DNA of 64,000 nt from Chinchilla lanigera (taxonomy: Eukaryota > Chordata > Mammalia > Rodentia > Chinchillidae), in NCBI RefSeq assembly GCF_000276665.1, contig NW_004955473.1, forward strand, positions 3,955,666-4,019,665, given 5' to 3'. Of this stretch, positions 22,591 to 34,761 are shown piece by piece (position 1 is the stretch's first letter; each line of letters opens with the position of its first letter). Under the pieces are notes generated by a model. It saw only the letters and a program-made list of their open reading frames with translations. It did no database searches and had not been told where the DNA came from. Made by a program: the position numbers and the translations under genes.

Positions 22591-23555
22591 CTACTGGCTC
22601 TTTCTAAGTGGGAAATTGGAAATCCTTCCTGTTGTGAGATAACAGGGCCTAAACAAGGCCCCCTGCATTCTACCTCAGAGGTCTTATGGGAAAGCTGGCC
22701 TTAATAAAATCTTCCCACGAGAAAGCCCGGGAACAGTATTCTTTCTGGACTCTGCTTTTCCACATCTTGTCAGAGTATTATGCAGTTAGGTTTGAAAAAC
22801 AACACTACAATGGATCCAGGCTGGGACAGGGTATTGAAGAATTGTGTGAGACATTCAGAATTTGAAGAATGCATTTAAATAAAGTTTTGGAGATTCTCGA
22901 GGTTGAGAGGGACCTCAAAGGTCAACAGTTTCTTCCTGTGATATGACTTTGTGACCTCACATTCTCCCACTGCTCACAGAATTGAAGGCAATCTTCCTAG
23001 GTATTTTCTGAGTTGAAAAAAAAATGATGATCAGCCTTCATTTGGAATTTTCCACTTCTAATAATGTAGTTTAAGAAGTTATTATCTTTCTGTGCAGTTA
23101 CTGGCACCTAAATTATTTTCTCACTGGTCGCTCTAATTATAAAATTCACTTTTATACATCTGCAGGTTGGACTCAATTGCATCACTTTTCATTAATGCCT
23201 GCTAAATTATATCTTTTATATTTAACCCCTTATTCCAGCCTGCCTTGACTTTAGGAAATACACTTCCTACCTTCCAAAATAGCTGCTGCCTTTCCTCGTT
23301 TCTTGTCATCTGTACTACTAAAAATAATCCTTTTTTCTGCTTGTTTATAAGTCATTTATATTTTTCTCTACCATTTCAAGGCATATCAAATTCTATATAT
23401 TTATTTACTGATAAGTATTTATTTAAAGGACCACTCATTTGTCTTTATCTTTCTTTTAAGCTGTAAGTTAACTTTCTTTTCTTAGCATTTTGGGGCTTAA
23501 GGAAAAAAAGTTTTGATCTAAACCTTCCATAATGATAACATGTATTAGTCATAAT
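22591..23555. other. Unique sequence, no gene seen
   Basis: AT-rich with no recognisable repeat. The 73-codon ORF at 23,245 is hydrophobic through composition and has no family. Confidence 0.35.
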
Positions 23556-23559
23556 CCCC

Positions 23560-23690
23560 TCTCCTTCAGTTTGGTTATCCATTACTGCAAAACAAATCGC
23601 TCAAAATTTCATGGCTTAAAACAAAGATTTTATTTTATTCACAATTTCATGCATTAAGAATTTGGAAAAGACTTAGGTAGGGGTTTGTCT
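23560..23690 (-). mobile_element. MLT1-type LTR fragment, reverse
   Basis: 'ggttatccattactgcaaaa' followed by 'atttcatggcttaaaacaaa' and 'ttttattttattcacaattt' is the reverse complement of the 3' end of an MLT1-like LTR. Confidence 0.65.
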
Positions 23691-23789
23691 CTCATTCTTG
23701 TAGTATCTGCTAGAGAGGCAAGGATGGATATTCCATTCTTGATGTAGTTTTTTAACCCACAAGTTTGTCTCCTCAACTTCAGGCACCTT

Positions 23790-23856
<67 letters not shown>

Positions 23857-23860
23857 GACA
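23790..23860 (+). repeat. (CT)n microsatellite
   Basis: A long TC run with CTGTCT interruptions. The Arg/Glu-rich reverse ORF here is an artefact of the repeat. Confidence 0.95.
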
Positions 23861-23869
23861 AGCTCATCA

Positions 23870-24387
23870 ACCAGGGCCCTTACACATCACTTAAGCTTGT
23901 CAAATACTGGTGGTCTCAGGTCAGTAACATGTTGGATGGAAATCAATAAACAGGAAGTAGAAATTGCCAGACTAGTTAGGAGCTACTCCAAGCACTGTTA
24001 CAACATTTATATTTTATTTTATTGTCCAAAGTAGTCAGAGATTCCATCTAGATTCAAAGAGGTAAAAAGATAGATTAACACTTGATGGTGGGGTGGCATT
24101 GTATAACAGCATGAAGAATATAGGACATTGTTGTAATTATCTTTGGAAAATATAAAGTTCCATATTTTCTGTAGATTTCCACACTTAAAGGTTTCATTCT
24201 CTGAAATATATCTGGAAAAAGTGGACAAAAAATAAATGAACATCAAGAAAAAAAGATTTAAAAAATTAGGGTCTTTGCTTTTACAATGGTAACATGGATG
24301 AAATGTAGATTTGAATTCATAGAAATCTGAATTGAATAGTATAATACTTGCCACCAATTTTATAACAATGGAAAAATAACTGTATAT
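23870..24387. other. Unannotated AT-rich sequence
   Basis: Part may continue the LTR fragment before it, but I cannot place it. The 135-codon reverse ORF has no domain. Confidence 0.35.
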
Positions 24388-25360
24388 CAATAAACATTTA
24401 TTAAGTGTTTTTGAAAGGTTAAGCACTGTTCTAGAAATGAAGGAATGCAGAAATGATTAAAATAATAATTAAAGTTTAAAGGAGATTGAAATATGGTAAG
24501 AACGCCTTCTGTGAACAAATATTTGCAGTAGAATGTAATAAATGATATAATAACATGTACCATGTACTTTGGTGACTCAAAGAAAGGAGCCGTTAACCTG
24601 ACTGATTCAGGAACTGCTTCAGACAAAAATGAATCCTTGAGCCAGAACTAAAAGGAAAAGCTGAAGTCTCTCCTACAGAAGAAATGGACATCTTAGGCAG
24701 AGAGAACTTTCTAAACAAAGGCACAGAGATGACGCAACTTTGCTTCTTCAAGGAACAGCAAATTGTTCATCAAAGATTACTCATAGAGGAGCTACAAAAA
24801 TTTACAGTAGTGAAGTACGCAAAGGATCATGGAAATCTGTGCATCCACAGTGAAAACGTAATTGTATCTTCCTGGTCATAGAGAAATCAAAGAGTGACAT
24901 GATCAGATTTATAAAGGCAGAGAATCTGTTAAATAATAAGATGAGAAAGACTCAGAACAGGGGCCAATGCAGGGTGAGTTTTAATAAAGGAAATTGGAAC
25001 CACCTGAGTGATATTGAAATGCTGGGATTGATGAAAAGGAAACTCTTGAATGAGAACCATGTTTCTTGTTTTGGTGACCAATTATTTTATATTGCCCCTT
25101 ACTGTGATAAAACATACCGGAGGAGGTAACTGGTTCTGCATGAGCTGAAGGTCCTCGGGGTCAGTCTGGCAAAGATGTCATAGAGACTGTCAGAAACATT
25201 GGAACACTGACTGGTCTGGGCTAAAGGCAACAATTTTCAGTAGTGATGAGAATAGAAACAGTAACTAACACCCTGGAAGTAAATAGTTGTGCAGACCACA
25301 AAGGAAAGACCCTGGAGGAACATCAGTGTGTAAGAAATAAATGAAGAAAGGGAAAACTGC
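24388..25360 (-). mobile_element. L2 LINE, reverse
   Basis: It begins with the reverse 3' terminus ('caataaacatttattaagtg', 'gcactgttctagaaatgaag') and continues into reverse coding-end landmarks such as 'aacaaaggcacagagatgac' and 'agagtgacatgatcagattt'. The right half is too decayed to bound well. Confidence 0.65.
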
Positions 25361-25684
25361 TGGGAAAAGGTTACTGAATTTGAAGACATATCATTTTTAA
25401 CTGTTGCAAATTAAAGGCTAAAGAAAAACTGAAAAATATTATCATAGCATTAGAGAGCTGTGAAGACAATTTTTATCTGCCTAATGGTTATGTATCTAGA
25501 AGACTCAAAGGAGAAAGGAGGACAGGGAAATATTGAAAAGAAATAACAAGTGAATATATTCCAAGTTAGATAAAAATATAAACCAACAAATCTAAGGATG
25601 TCAAAAAATCCAAAGCATAAAAAGCATGAAAACACATATGAGAACACAACATAAATTAATTGCTTAAAATTAGTGATAAAATTT

Positions 25685-25870
25685 GGACACAGTGACACAC
25701 ACCTACAATTGCAGAACATTAGGAAGCTGAGACAGGAGAATTTCAAGCCCAACCTGGGCAATTTAGTGCCTTAGCAAGACCTAGTCTGAAAATAAAAAAA
25801 TAAAAAGGGCTAGGAATGCAGCTCAGTGCAAAGACCCTGGGTTCAAACCCCAGTACCACAAAAATAATGA
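25685..25870 (+). mobile_element. B1-dID dimer SINE, forward
   Basis: A B1 half ('acacacacctacaattgcag', 'aggaagctgagacaggagaa', 'caacctgggcaatttagtgc') is joined through an A-rich linker (near 25,790) to an ID half ('gggctaggaatgcagctcag', 'gggttcaaaccccagtacca'). The fused architecture is typical of squirrel-related and several other non-murid rodents. Confidence 0.88.
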
Positions 25871-26055
25871 TCAATATAAAATTTTAAAAGAAGTCAATGC
25901 AGGGGTAGAGGAATGAGAGAGCACACTGCATAAAAAGAGATAAATATTAAAATGACAGCAGATTCCTCTTTGCATATAATGCATATAAAAATATATCAGA
26001 AAAAATATCTTTAAAAGCACTCAAAGAAAAACTGTTTACAGGAAAGCTCGGCTGT
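25871..26055. other. No recognisable feature
   Basis: AT-rich spacer with no repeat I can name. Confidence 0.4.
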
Positions 26056-26058
26056 TTA

Positions 26059-26375
26059 TACAGGGTGTAATTGAAAGTACAATAAATGTTTACATTTTGA
26101 AAAAATCATTACAGTAAATGGCACATTGCCATTAATGCTCTTTCACAGTACTGCTCCTCACTTCAAACACACTTATCTCACCACTGTTGCCACTTTCTGA
26201 AGCAGTTCTGGAAGTCCTCTTTCATGAGGGTCTTTAGTTATACTGTCGTGGCTCACTTGATGTCTTGAATCAGTTCAAACCACTTATCTTTCATAGTCAT
26301 TTCAGCTTGAGAAAGAACCAAAAGTCACACCATGCAAGATCAAGTGAATAAGGTGGATGAGGACACACCATAAGT
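26059..26375 (-). pseudogene. Mariner-family transposase 3' remnant
   Basis: On the reverse strand, starting near 26,372, the reading is C-P-H-P-P-Y-S-L-D-L-A-W-C-D-F-W-F-F. This is the C-terminal catalytic block of mariner transposases (HPPYSPDLAPxDFWLF), which carries the third acidic residue of the DDD triad. Further on, the readings Q-N-C-F-R-K-W and D-K-C-V follow the mariner C-terminus. A one-base loss just after K-L-K and several in-frame stops kill it. The element end is visible at 26,061 (CAGGGTGTAATTG), next to a TA, the mariner target. The 5' part is missing, so only about 310 bp of roughly 1.3 kb remains. I cannot tell the exact subfamily. Confidence 0.85.
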
Positions 26376-26854
26376 TTTTTTTTTCCAAACATATCTTTTT
26401 ATTGGATGGCACTCAGCTGTGTATCATTTACAGTAATGGCAATATCTCCTTTACTGTAACAAATTTTTAAAATTTATGCATTCTCTATATATTTTGATCA
26501 TATCCCATATAAATTCATTAAAAGTAGATTTTGGACCAATAAATGTCATTTCCCAGTGTTAAAAAGGTCAATTTTTCAAACAATGTATAAAAATCTTGCA
26601 TATTGTTCATTTAATAATAGAGTTTCAAAAATATGTGATGTAAAAATTGATAAAGCTTAGACAATTCCATGATTTCAGCTGGAGATTTCAATACCTTTCC
26701 TTAGTAGAATAAATAGTTGATGAACAAATAGAAAGAAAGCCAACAAGATTAGATTAGAGAAGACTAAAGGAAACAATTCCAATGAAACTGACTTAAATGA
26801 CATTATAGAACATTTCATACCTAAGTAACGGAATACTTTTTCAAGGACATGTGG

Positions 26855-26933
26855 GGCCAGGGATATAGCTCAGTGGCGTAACCGCCTGCCTGGCAAGTGC
26901 AAGGTCCTGAGTTCAATTCCCAGTACCAAAAAA
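26855..26933 (+). mobile_element. ID SINE with perfect 12-bp target-site duplication
   Basis: A compact ID element ('ggccagggatatagctcag' to 'ttcaattcccagtacc') with a short A tail. It is bounded by AAGGACATGTGG at 26,843-26,854 and 26,934-26,945. It landed in the old L1 ORF2. The perfect duplication indicates a much younger event than the host L1. Confidence 0.95.
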
Positions 26934-27480
26934 AAGGACATGTGGAACATTTATCATGTTAGACCATATTTGAGCTCATATAAAAGCTTGCACAGCTTTT
27001 TAAAATATTAAACTCATACTAATATGTTTTCTGAAAAAAATAGAAATGAGTTAGAAATAAATAACAAAAATATCTAAAAGTGCCCCAATACTTAACCAAT
27101 CTAAAAAATACACTTTAAAAACTCACAGGTCAAATAAGAAATCAAAAGAAACTTTTAAAATATTTTGAAATTAATTGAAACAGTGTAAGACACCAAATTT
27201 TGTAGATAGCAATTTACAGAGTATTTTATAACCTGAAAGGTTATATTAAGAAGAGAAGAAGTCTCCTATCACGGTTCTAAATGTTTACCTTAAAAATATA
27301 AAGCAAAATCAATTTAAGCCCAAAGTAAATATAAGGAAGGAAATAATAAGATAAAGGCAGAATTCAATGAAATAGAAAATAGAAATTTAATACACAAAAT
27401 CAACAAAACCTAAAGCTAGTTATTGTGTAGAACAATAAAATTGATAAATCTCTAGTCAGACTGATATAAGGATCTCTTAT

Positions 27481-27532
27481 ATTCTTAGGAATAACAAATT
27501 CTTAGGAATAACAAATTCTTAGGAAATAACAA
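27481..27532 (+). repeat. 17-bp tandem repeat, three units
   Basis: ATTCTTAGGAATAACAA occurs three times in a row, the last with one extra A. It lies inside the old L1 and has arisen locally. Confidence 0.9.
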
Positions 27533-27649
27533 AGACACAATTAGAACAACATTGCACAGTGTATAGATAATAAAGGCCAATAAAATATTTAAATAAGCAA
27601 TATTTTATATTTCTCATAAAAGAGAAACAAATCAATATCTAAACCTGTG

Positions 27650-28134
27650 TGTCTGATTAATTTCACTTAAGACTATGATCTCAAGATGTATCCATTTGCT
27701 TACAAATGCCTAATTTATTCTTCTTTATCACAGAGTAATACTCCATGGTGTATAAGTACTACATTTTCTTTATTCATCTATTGATGGACATATGAGCTGT
27801 TTTTAAGATTTAGCTATTGTAAATTGTGCTGCTATAAATATGGGCATGCAGAGGTTGGATATTAGGAGGTAAGAAAAACTTTTTCAAATGGGAATGGGAA
27901 CAAGGGATGGGAGAACAAGGAAGAAAGGAAAGGAAAAAGGATTTAAAGGAAAAAAATTGAAGGAAAATTATGGAAATGGAGCTTTTGCAAATGGAGAGGG
28001 GAAAGGGGTTGGATGGAGGGTAAAGAAAGGGAACAGAAAAGAGCTTAGATGTGCTATGTACATGGCAAGTTCCCCATGATGAGCGTGATCATTATGTATG
28101 GCAAACATGCCCTATTAAAAATATCAAATAAATA
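27650..28134. mobile_element. Younger L1 insertion with inverted 5' part (twin priming)
   Basis: 27,650-27,850 is an L1 3' region in reverse ('ctttatcacagagtaatact ccatggtg', 'ttgtgctgctataaatatgg'). 27,851-28,134 is the far 3' UTR in forward orientation, ending with 'gatgtgctatgtacatgg', 'atggcaaacatgccctatt' and an A-rich tail. A reversed upstream piece joined to a forward downstream piece is the classic twin-priming product. It separates two parts of one older L1. The 63-codon ORF at 27,888 is purine-rich 3' UTR. Confidence 0.7.
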
Positions 28135-30850
28135 ATTTTAGACCAATAATCTCAAGAACTTGGAGGAAATAAATGAATTTCTTAGAAGGTACAAACTACC
28201 AGAGCTCACTGGAGAAGAAAAAGATACCTTTAATTTCCCAATATCTATTTATGACATTTAATTTGTAGTTTATTTCCTTTCCACAATGAAAATTCTAGAC
28301 ACAGATGGATGGCTGTTTTGATAAATCCTACCAAACATTTTAGAAGAAAATAATACAGGTTTTACACAGATATTTGCAGAAATTCAAAGAATGAAGGAAT
28401 ACTTTATAATTCAGTCTATCAGCCAGTATTACCTTGAGACCAAAACCAGACAAAACCATTCCAAGTAAAGAAACTATATACCAAGGTGTCCTTCAAATAT
28501 ATACACAAAAATTCTTAGGAAATTTTAATAAATCAAGCCTAGTAATATATTTAAAAGATACTATATCATAATTCAAAAGATATTATATCATTAAATATTG
28601 CATCATAATTCAAAGTTGGATTACTATTTGAAAATAAATTCATGTAATTCACCATATTAACAAACAAAAATGGAAAAGTCATATATTTATATTAGTACAT
28701 GCAGGAAAATGCATTCCACAAAATTCAGTATCCATTCCTGCTGTTAAAAAAAATCTATGTTTAGCTGCCACAGAATACACCCCCAAACCTGTTAAAGGTA
28801 TCTGTGTAAACCTGACTACTCAAAATATTGCTTATTGAGTATTGAAAACCTATTTCTTCTCAGATTAGGAATAAGGTAAGAATGTCCACTATCACCCCTC
28901 TAGCTCTAGATTTTACTGACAAGCATTTTCAACATGATGAAATGTGAAAAGCAAACATGAGATTACAAATTGAAAATGAAGATATTTTATTCCCAGACTA
29001 CAGGATCATTTATGTAGAAAATCATAAGTCATCTGACAAAAAAGAAGACAACCTACTAGAAGTAGTAAGTGTGTTTAGCAAGGTTGTAAGATAGAAGGCC
29101 AATATGCAAAAATCAGTTGCTGGATCCTAGCAACAAGCAAAAGGGAATTGAAAATTTCAAAACAGTATTTCCAATATAGCATCAAATAGTATAAAATACT
29201 TGAGAATAAACTTGATAAATGATGTAAAAGACATGCACACAATAATTCTGAGTGAAATTTTAAAAGACCTAAGTAAACAGAGAGATTTATCATGTTTATG
29301 GATCAGATGGCTCAATATTGATGTTGTTGAAATATCAGCTTTCACCAAGTCAATCTACAGAATCATAATAATCCCATTCAAAATTCCAGCAGACATCCCT
29401 GTAAATATTGACAAGATGATTCTAAACATTTTCAAGAAAATTCAAGGGACCTATATGTGCCAAAAACAAGTATAAGAAAGAACAAATGACAAGCTACCTA
29501 GTTTTAGGAATTATTATAAAGGTTTAATAAATAACACAGTGAAGTATTGGTGTAGAGAAAGACACATAAAAATGGAGCAAAATTGAAAGCCCTTATGTTA
29601 CCCTATATACAAAAATTAATGCAAAATGTATCAAAGACTTAAAACTAAGAGATAAAAATAAAATACTTCTAGCAGAACACAGAACAGAAACTCTCTGTGC
29701 CCTGGCATTTGGCAAAAGTTTTCTACATAGGATAGAGTACCCACAAAGTATGAAGGCAAAATTGATAATTTAATTTCATTAAAATTAAACTTTTGTCCCC
29801 TCACAAAATACTATTCTAAAATAAAAAGGTAAGTCACATCAGTATTCATGGAGGCTGAGGCAGGTGGATGTCAAATTGATGCTAATCTGGACAATTTAGC
29901 AACTTAGCAGGACCCTATCTCAAAAAGGGAATAGGGGAGCTAAGGATGTAGCTTGGTGCGAACCCCTGGGTTCAGTCCCCAGTATCACACACAATAAGTC
30001 CTCAATAATAATAAATCAAATAACAAAATAAGAAATGGACAAATGATTAGAGCAGAAACTTCACAAAACAAGAAATACAGATGACAAATATGCACAGGAA
30101 GTAATTAAAGAAATTTTAAATCAAAACCACAATAAGATTATCACTATACACTCACTAAAAAATCTAAATTACAAAATTACAGACATACCAATGTTGCTGA
30201 GGATGTGGAATCAATGGGCAGTTTCTTTATTTCTCATGGAAATATAAAATAATGCATTCATTTTTTAAAAGTCTGGCTATTTAAAAAAAACATACACCTA
30301 CCTTACAGCCTACTAATTTCTCTCCTAGGTATGTATCCCAACGAAATGAAAGCATAAGCCCATACAATAACCGAAAGGTATTCATTGCAGCTTTATTAAA
30401 AATGCACCCAAACTTTAAACAGCCCAAATATCCACAGACAGACAGATAAATGGGTAAATAAATTGTGGCGTATTTGTACAATGGAATGTTACTCAACAAT
30501 TTAAAAGACCTAACTGTTGATGCATGCACAATATGGATGAGTCTCAAAATAATTATTTGGGTGAAATAAGCTAAGCAAAAAGAGTACATACTGTCTGTAT
30601 CCATTTATGTAAAATTCTAGAAAATGCAAATGAATCTACCGTGACGAAAACAGATCAGTGGTTGCTTAGAGACAGTGTGAGGGATGCTTAGTATACAAAG
30701 GGGTAGTATGAAACTTTTGCTGATGGAAAGATATACATTATGTTGGCTGCAGTGATAGTTTCATGAGTATATGTGTCACAACTCGTCAAAATATATATTT
30801 TAAATATGTGTAGTTTATTTTATGCCTCAGAAAGCTGTAATAAAACATAA
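28135..30850 (+). mobile_element. Old L1, 3' part of a split copy
   Basis: This continues ORF2 from 'ccaataatctcaagaacttg gaggaaataaatgaatttc' through the reverse-transcriptase region ('accttgagaccaaaaccaga', 'aagaatgtccactatcaccc') to the C-terminal part and the 3' end near 30,850. It includes 'ggaatgttactcaacaattt' and 'atgcacaatatggatgagtc'. The frame is broken many times. A B1-dID SINE interrupts it at about 29,838-29,998. Confidence 0.8.
29838..29998 (+). mobile_element. B1-dID dimer SINE, forward, truncated at the 5' end
   Basis: The B1 half begins late ('ggaggctgaggcaggtggat', 'ggacaatttagcaacttagc') and is followed by the ID half ('gctaaggatgtagcttggtg', 'gggttcagtccccagtatca'). Confidence 0.82.
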
Positions 30851-30869
30851 GTTTCGGATTAAAGGATAA

Positions 30870-32045
30870 ATCATGGTGAGTGCACAGTAATGAAATGGTA
30901 TAATTCAAAGCCAGATTACATCGGGCTGAGAAGAGAATAGGGTGCAAGGGAGCAGAGACAGACCATTAATTTTTAAAACTTAAAAGATGGGGACAGCTTT
31001 AACAATAGATGAAGATAGTAGCAATATTGAGGAAAGATTTCTAAAGGAGAACAACAGTCGAGCACATGGATAACCTGAACTAAGAGAGCAAGTAGGGAGG
31101 GAAGAGATAAAGATTTTGAAAAGAAAACAGATAATAGTACGAGCAACATTGTAAGTAAGATGGTGGGGTGGTAGGGCTAGATAAAGAGACACAAAAAAGA
31201 ATGGGGAAAATAGAAAAAAAAATAAAAAATAACAAAAGAATGGGGAAACTAGAAGATGAGGGCCAGTTCTTCTGAAACCTCAGGAAGAATTTAAAGTAAG
31301 AACTGTTGAAGCTAAGAGACATTTGTAGATTTGGGGACAAGGAGTTGCAGGTGGTTTCAATGTCTGTTGGGAAGTAGGAATCCAAGTAATCGTTGGGAAG
31401 TTAAGAGAAGGTGAACAGGAAGGGACTCTTATTCCGTGGAGTGATAAAGGAACTTGGAATGCACCTGAGGGGAGAGGGAGAAAGACATGGCTTAGGGCAA
31501 AGAGGGACTGCTGAATGGCCTGAGAGCCAGCTGGAGCTGCAAATTTTGCCTGTTAGAAACACCAGTTGGGGGGCAGGGTGCTGCTCCTTCCTCCCATGAT
31601 GATCAATTATTATGGGATTGGAGGAATCAGATGTTTGTGGGTGCTTAGACCTGAGACACAATAGTGCAGATATGGTATTTGGAGTGCACAGGGATGCAAA
31701 CGCAGTCGATTGTCAATATGTAACAGTATCCTTGCTAGATAAAGGAAGAAGTGAAGAGAAAAAGAAGGGCTTAGAGCACTGGCCCCCTCAGTGAAGCCAA
31801 AGAGCAGGTGACTTGGGACCTAGCCATTGCTGGGAGATTTGAGGCTCAGGGAGATTTTTGGAGTTGAGTCATTTAGACGTGAAGTCATGCCCAGTAATGC
31901 CAAGTGACTGGGGTGATCGAGGTGCTGGGAGTTAAAAGGGCAGAGAGAGATGCATGGTCATAGTGCATGGGATGGGTCTTCTATGCTTTCCAAGTAGAGA
32001 GGATTTGGAGAGTCAGGGACGCCTGTGAGCTGAGGTGCTTAGAGT
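30870..32045 (-). mobile_element. L2-like LINE, reverse (diffuse)
   Basis: Stretches such as 'gatatggtatttggagtgca', 'gaagtgaagagaaaaagaag' and 'gttgagtcatttagacgtga' follow the reverse order of the L2 coding end. Purine richness is typical of that strand. The match is partial, and unique sequence may be included. Confidence 0.45.
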
Positions 32046-33150
32046 AAGGAGAAGAGTGACCAAGAGTCCACAAAATGACCATCACAAGAGTGGTAGAGAG
32101 GAGTATAAAAAATACTCAAAAATGCACTTTATACCCTCATATCTAGTGGGGAAAACTGCTACTGAGAAGATTCATCCTAATGTTATTAAACTGGAGGAAC
32201 AGTGGTTTTCAGGGCAGCCAATTTTGTTTTTCTCTTATGCTAGTTTTTTGGAAGCATTGATATGAACACTTGGTCCACTGCATCTCAGAGATAGAATGTG
32301 TGTGTGTGATGGAGAGAGAAGCGTCATCAGGGTGACGTCTCTCAGACAGGTGGGAGCCTCTCCATGGGAGACTGAGGAAGGAGTCGCAGTATGTTCGCTT
32401 GGTTCCTACTTAGAAAAGTCTGCTCCCCCTAGCCTCTCAATCTAATTTCCAGGTTTTCACCCATCACCACAGCCTCTACTCTGACTCTTCTTATCCAGAG
32501 CCATTTTTATTCATCCTGATTCTCCTCTTGGAAGAACTTTCCCTCTACCACAAATGACCCCTCATTTGTAAGTGTGTCGCCTTCCTCTCACTTCTACTCC
32601 TAATTCCCCTTCTTTCTAACTTTCCCCCTACTCCCCAGTAGTATCCACCGTGTGCACCATTTACCTGCTCTTTTGAGCTAGCTGCTCTGAGCGTGAATTA
32701 AGAAGCTTCTCTGCAGAGGTTATTTTCCTACTTATATGCAAAACCCAACTGTTGCAGTGTCTTGGGAAAAAATTATACCCCAGTGTACACATCATTCTCA
32801 TTCTCAAAATACAAGTAAGGCTTGATTTTTATAATCCCGCCCCTCATTTCCATCGAGGTCATCTTGACTCTGTGCGTACTTTTCACATGATTCTGAGGTA
32901 GGCACAGAAATTTTCTTCATTTGTATAATAAAAACCATATCAATAAAAGACTACACTTTAAAAGCCAGAATGTTTTGTCATCTATTTATAAGAACTAGTA
33001 TTAAAGCACAATTAATGGTCTCTTTATATTTATAAATATTTTGTCATTAACCTCAAGATTCATAGATTTAACTTAACTATATTCCTTCATTAGTAGCTCA
33101 CAGTCTTTATTACTGGGACTCTCATTTTAATTTGATTTCTATTCATTCCT
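32046..33150. other. Unique sequence, no gene seen
   Basis: A pyrimidine-rich stretch runs over 32,400-32,640. No exon or repeat is recognised. Confidence 0.4.
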
Positions 33151-33151
33151 T

Positions 33152-33318
33152 TCTTTTGCAGTACTAGGTACTGAACCCAGGACATTCACACTGAGCTACA
33201 TTCCCAGCCCTTTTTCATTTTTGATTTTGAGACAGGGTCTCGCTAGGTTGTCTAGGCTGAGCTTGAACTCACAATCCTCCCGCCTCAGAGTGTTGGAATT
33301 ACAAGTGTGTGCCACTAC
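33152..33318 (-). mobile_element. B1-dID dimer SINE, reverse, full length
   Basis: Reverse ID half ('cagtactaggtactgaaccc' to 'cattcccagccc'), a T-rich linker, then reverse B1 ('ttttgagacagggtctcgct', 'caatcctcccgcctcagagt', 'acaagtgtgtgccactacc'). Confidence 0.9.
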
Positions 33319-33319
33319 C

Positions 33320-33584
33320 TATTTAAAATAATTTTATTTGTTATCTTCACTCGTACCTCCAACCTCTTTTCTCTTCTGCCCCCATAGATATTCATCCTAA
33401 TGTATTTAATGAATATCTTTTGGACCAATTATTCCTATATTTATTTAGATATATATGATATTAACATTTTATAGGTTTTCTGTATAAACCATATTGTACT
33501 ATGAAACTTCCTTTATTATTCTTTTATTCAACACTGTCTAGTTTAAAATATGTATTCATATTGGTGTAGGTGCATTTCATGAAT
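33320..33584 (-). mobile_element. Possible old L1 fragment, reverse
   Basis: 'ccatattgtactatgaaact tcc' and 'attcttttattcaacactgt' are suggestive of a reverse L1M 3' region. Weak. Confidence 0.35.
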
Positions 33585-33660
33585 TGAATGTTTGTCCCGC
33601 TCAAATTCAAATGTTGAAGCCCATCTGGCTTGACTTGTGGAAGCTCCAACATGACTAAAT
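33585..33660 (+). mobile_element. MaLR 5' LTR remnant
   Basis: 'tgaattgaatgtttgtcccg ctcaaattcaaatgttgaag' is the first part of an MST/MLT1-type LTR. Most of this LTR is missing before the internal region starts. Confidence 0.6.
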
Positions 33661-34501
33661 CAGGTCAGGTGTGGTATTGCTGGGAGAAATACCCAGAATT
33701 ATAGAAGCAGCTTTGGAATGAGTAAGGGGTGGAGTCTGAAAGAGTTTTGAGGTGCATGCTAGAAATACACGCTTTAAGGGCAATTCTGGTTAGTCTCAGA
33801 CTGAGGTAAGGAATATGTACTGGAAACTGTAGAAAATACAGTCATTTCTTTAAAGTGGCAAAAGACTTTACTGAACTATGTCCTGGTGTTTTGCAGAAGG
33901 TAGACTTGCAAGTGTGAATTGTATACTTACTTGAGAATATTTCTAGCCAGTGTTAGAGGATTGGCTTTGTTCTTCCTGACTGTCTATAGTAAAATGTGAA
34001 AGGAGAAAGGTGAATTGAAGGAAATGTTAAGCAAAAAGGAACTAGAACTGGGAGATTTGGGAAATTATCAGGCTATCTATATTGCAAAAATAAGAAAACT
34101 TGTTCTGAAGAGAACACTGAGGGTGTGCGTGAATAATGATAAAACACCATGAGTGTGACTCATGGGCCTAATCAGTCTTGTCAACAGATGGCAGTAATTG
34201 AGACGCAGTTATACCAGCAGAGGCCCTGCCAGTTTGGACTAAAGGAAGCAGAGGATGCAGATTGGAACGAAGGAAGGCTGTCAGCCTTCTTGAATGCTAC
34301 AGGATGGTACATAAGGCCATCCAACTGCAAACATACATAATTCTTCCAAAAAAGGGAAGGCTTAGCGTAGAGGCAATTCAGAGGTCATCACTGCTACCAC
34401 CTCACTTTCAGAAGGTGTTGCCATTGCCTTGGTTTCATCACTACAAATGTCTTGTCCCCCAAAGCCTTGGGGGTGGAACTTCCCTGCCAAAGTTTGAGGG
34501 A

Positions 34502-34607
34502 GGGGGCTGGGGATTTAGCTCAGCGGCAAAAGCGCCTGCCTGGCAAGCGCAAGGTCGTGAGTTCGGTTCCCGGTACCGGAGAAAAAACAAAAAAAAAAAA
34601 AAAAAAA
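34502..34607 (+). mobile_element. ID SINE, young, with perfect 13-bp target-site duplication
   Basis: The cleanest ID copy in the window. It has an intact A-box-like TTAGCTCAGCGG, a B-box-like GAGTTCGGTTCCCGG, a 3' 'taccgg' end and a long A tail (more than 20). It is bounded by AAAGTTTGAGGGA at 34,489-34,501 and 34,608-34,620. It matches the copy at 59,367 almost base for base, so both derive from a recently active source. Confidence 0.97.
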
Positions 34608-34761
34608 AAAGTTTGAGGGAAAGGGTACCTGAAATACTGGAGACAAGGTCCCCACCCTAGCAGATCCTTTAGGGCATGATCTCCAGCGGGCAGGACATTG
34701 GGAGTGAATCATAACTTCAGGGAGTCCAGTGGGCAGAGCTTCGACTCAAAGAGGATTATTG

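Larger units (their letters stand above)
26430..27640 (+). mobile_element. Old L1, 5' part of a split copy (ORF2 endonuclease-to-linker region)
   Basis: Landmarks such as 'ttccatgatttcagctggag atttcaat', 'acatttatcatgttagacca' and 'aaactcacaggtcaaataag' place this in the first half of L1 ORF2. It is heavily decayed. It continues after a younger L1 insertion, at 28,135, with the next part of ORF2 in the same orientation. Confidence 0.75.

Noticed and set aside
27481..27532. Direct repeats that might suggest a CRISPR array
   Set aside because: Three contiguous 17-bp units without spacers, in a eukaryotic L1. Simple tandem duplication.
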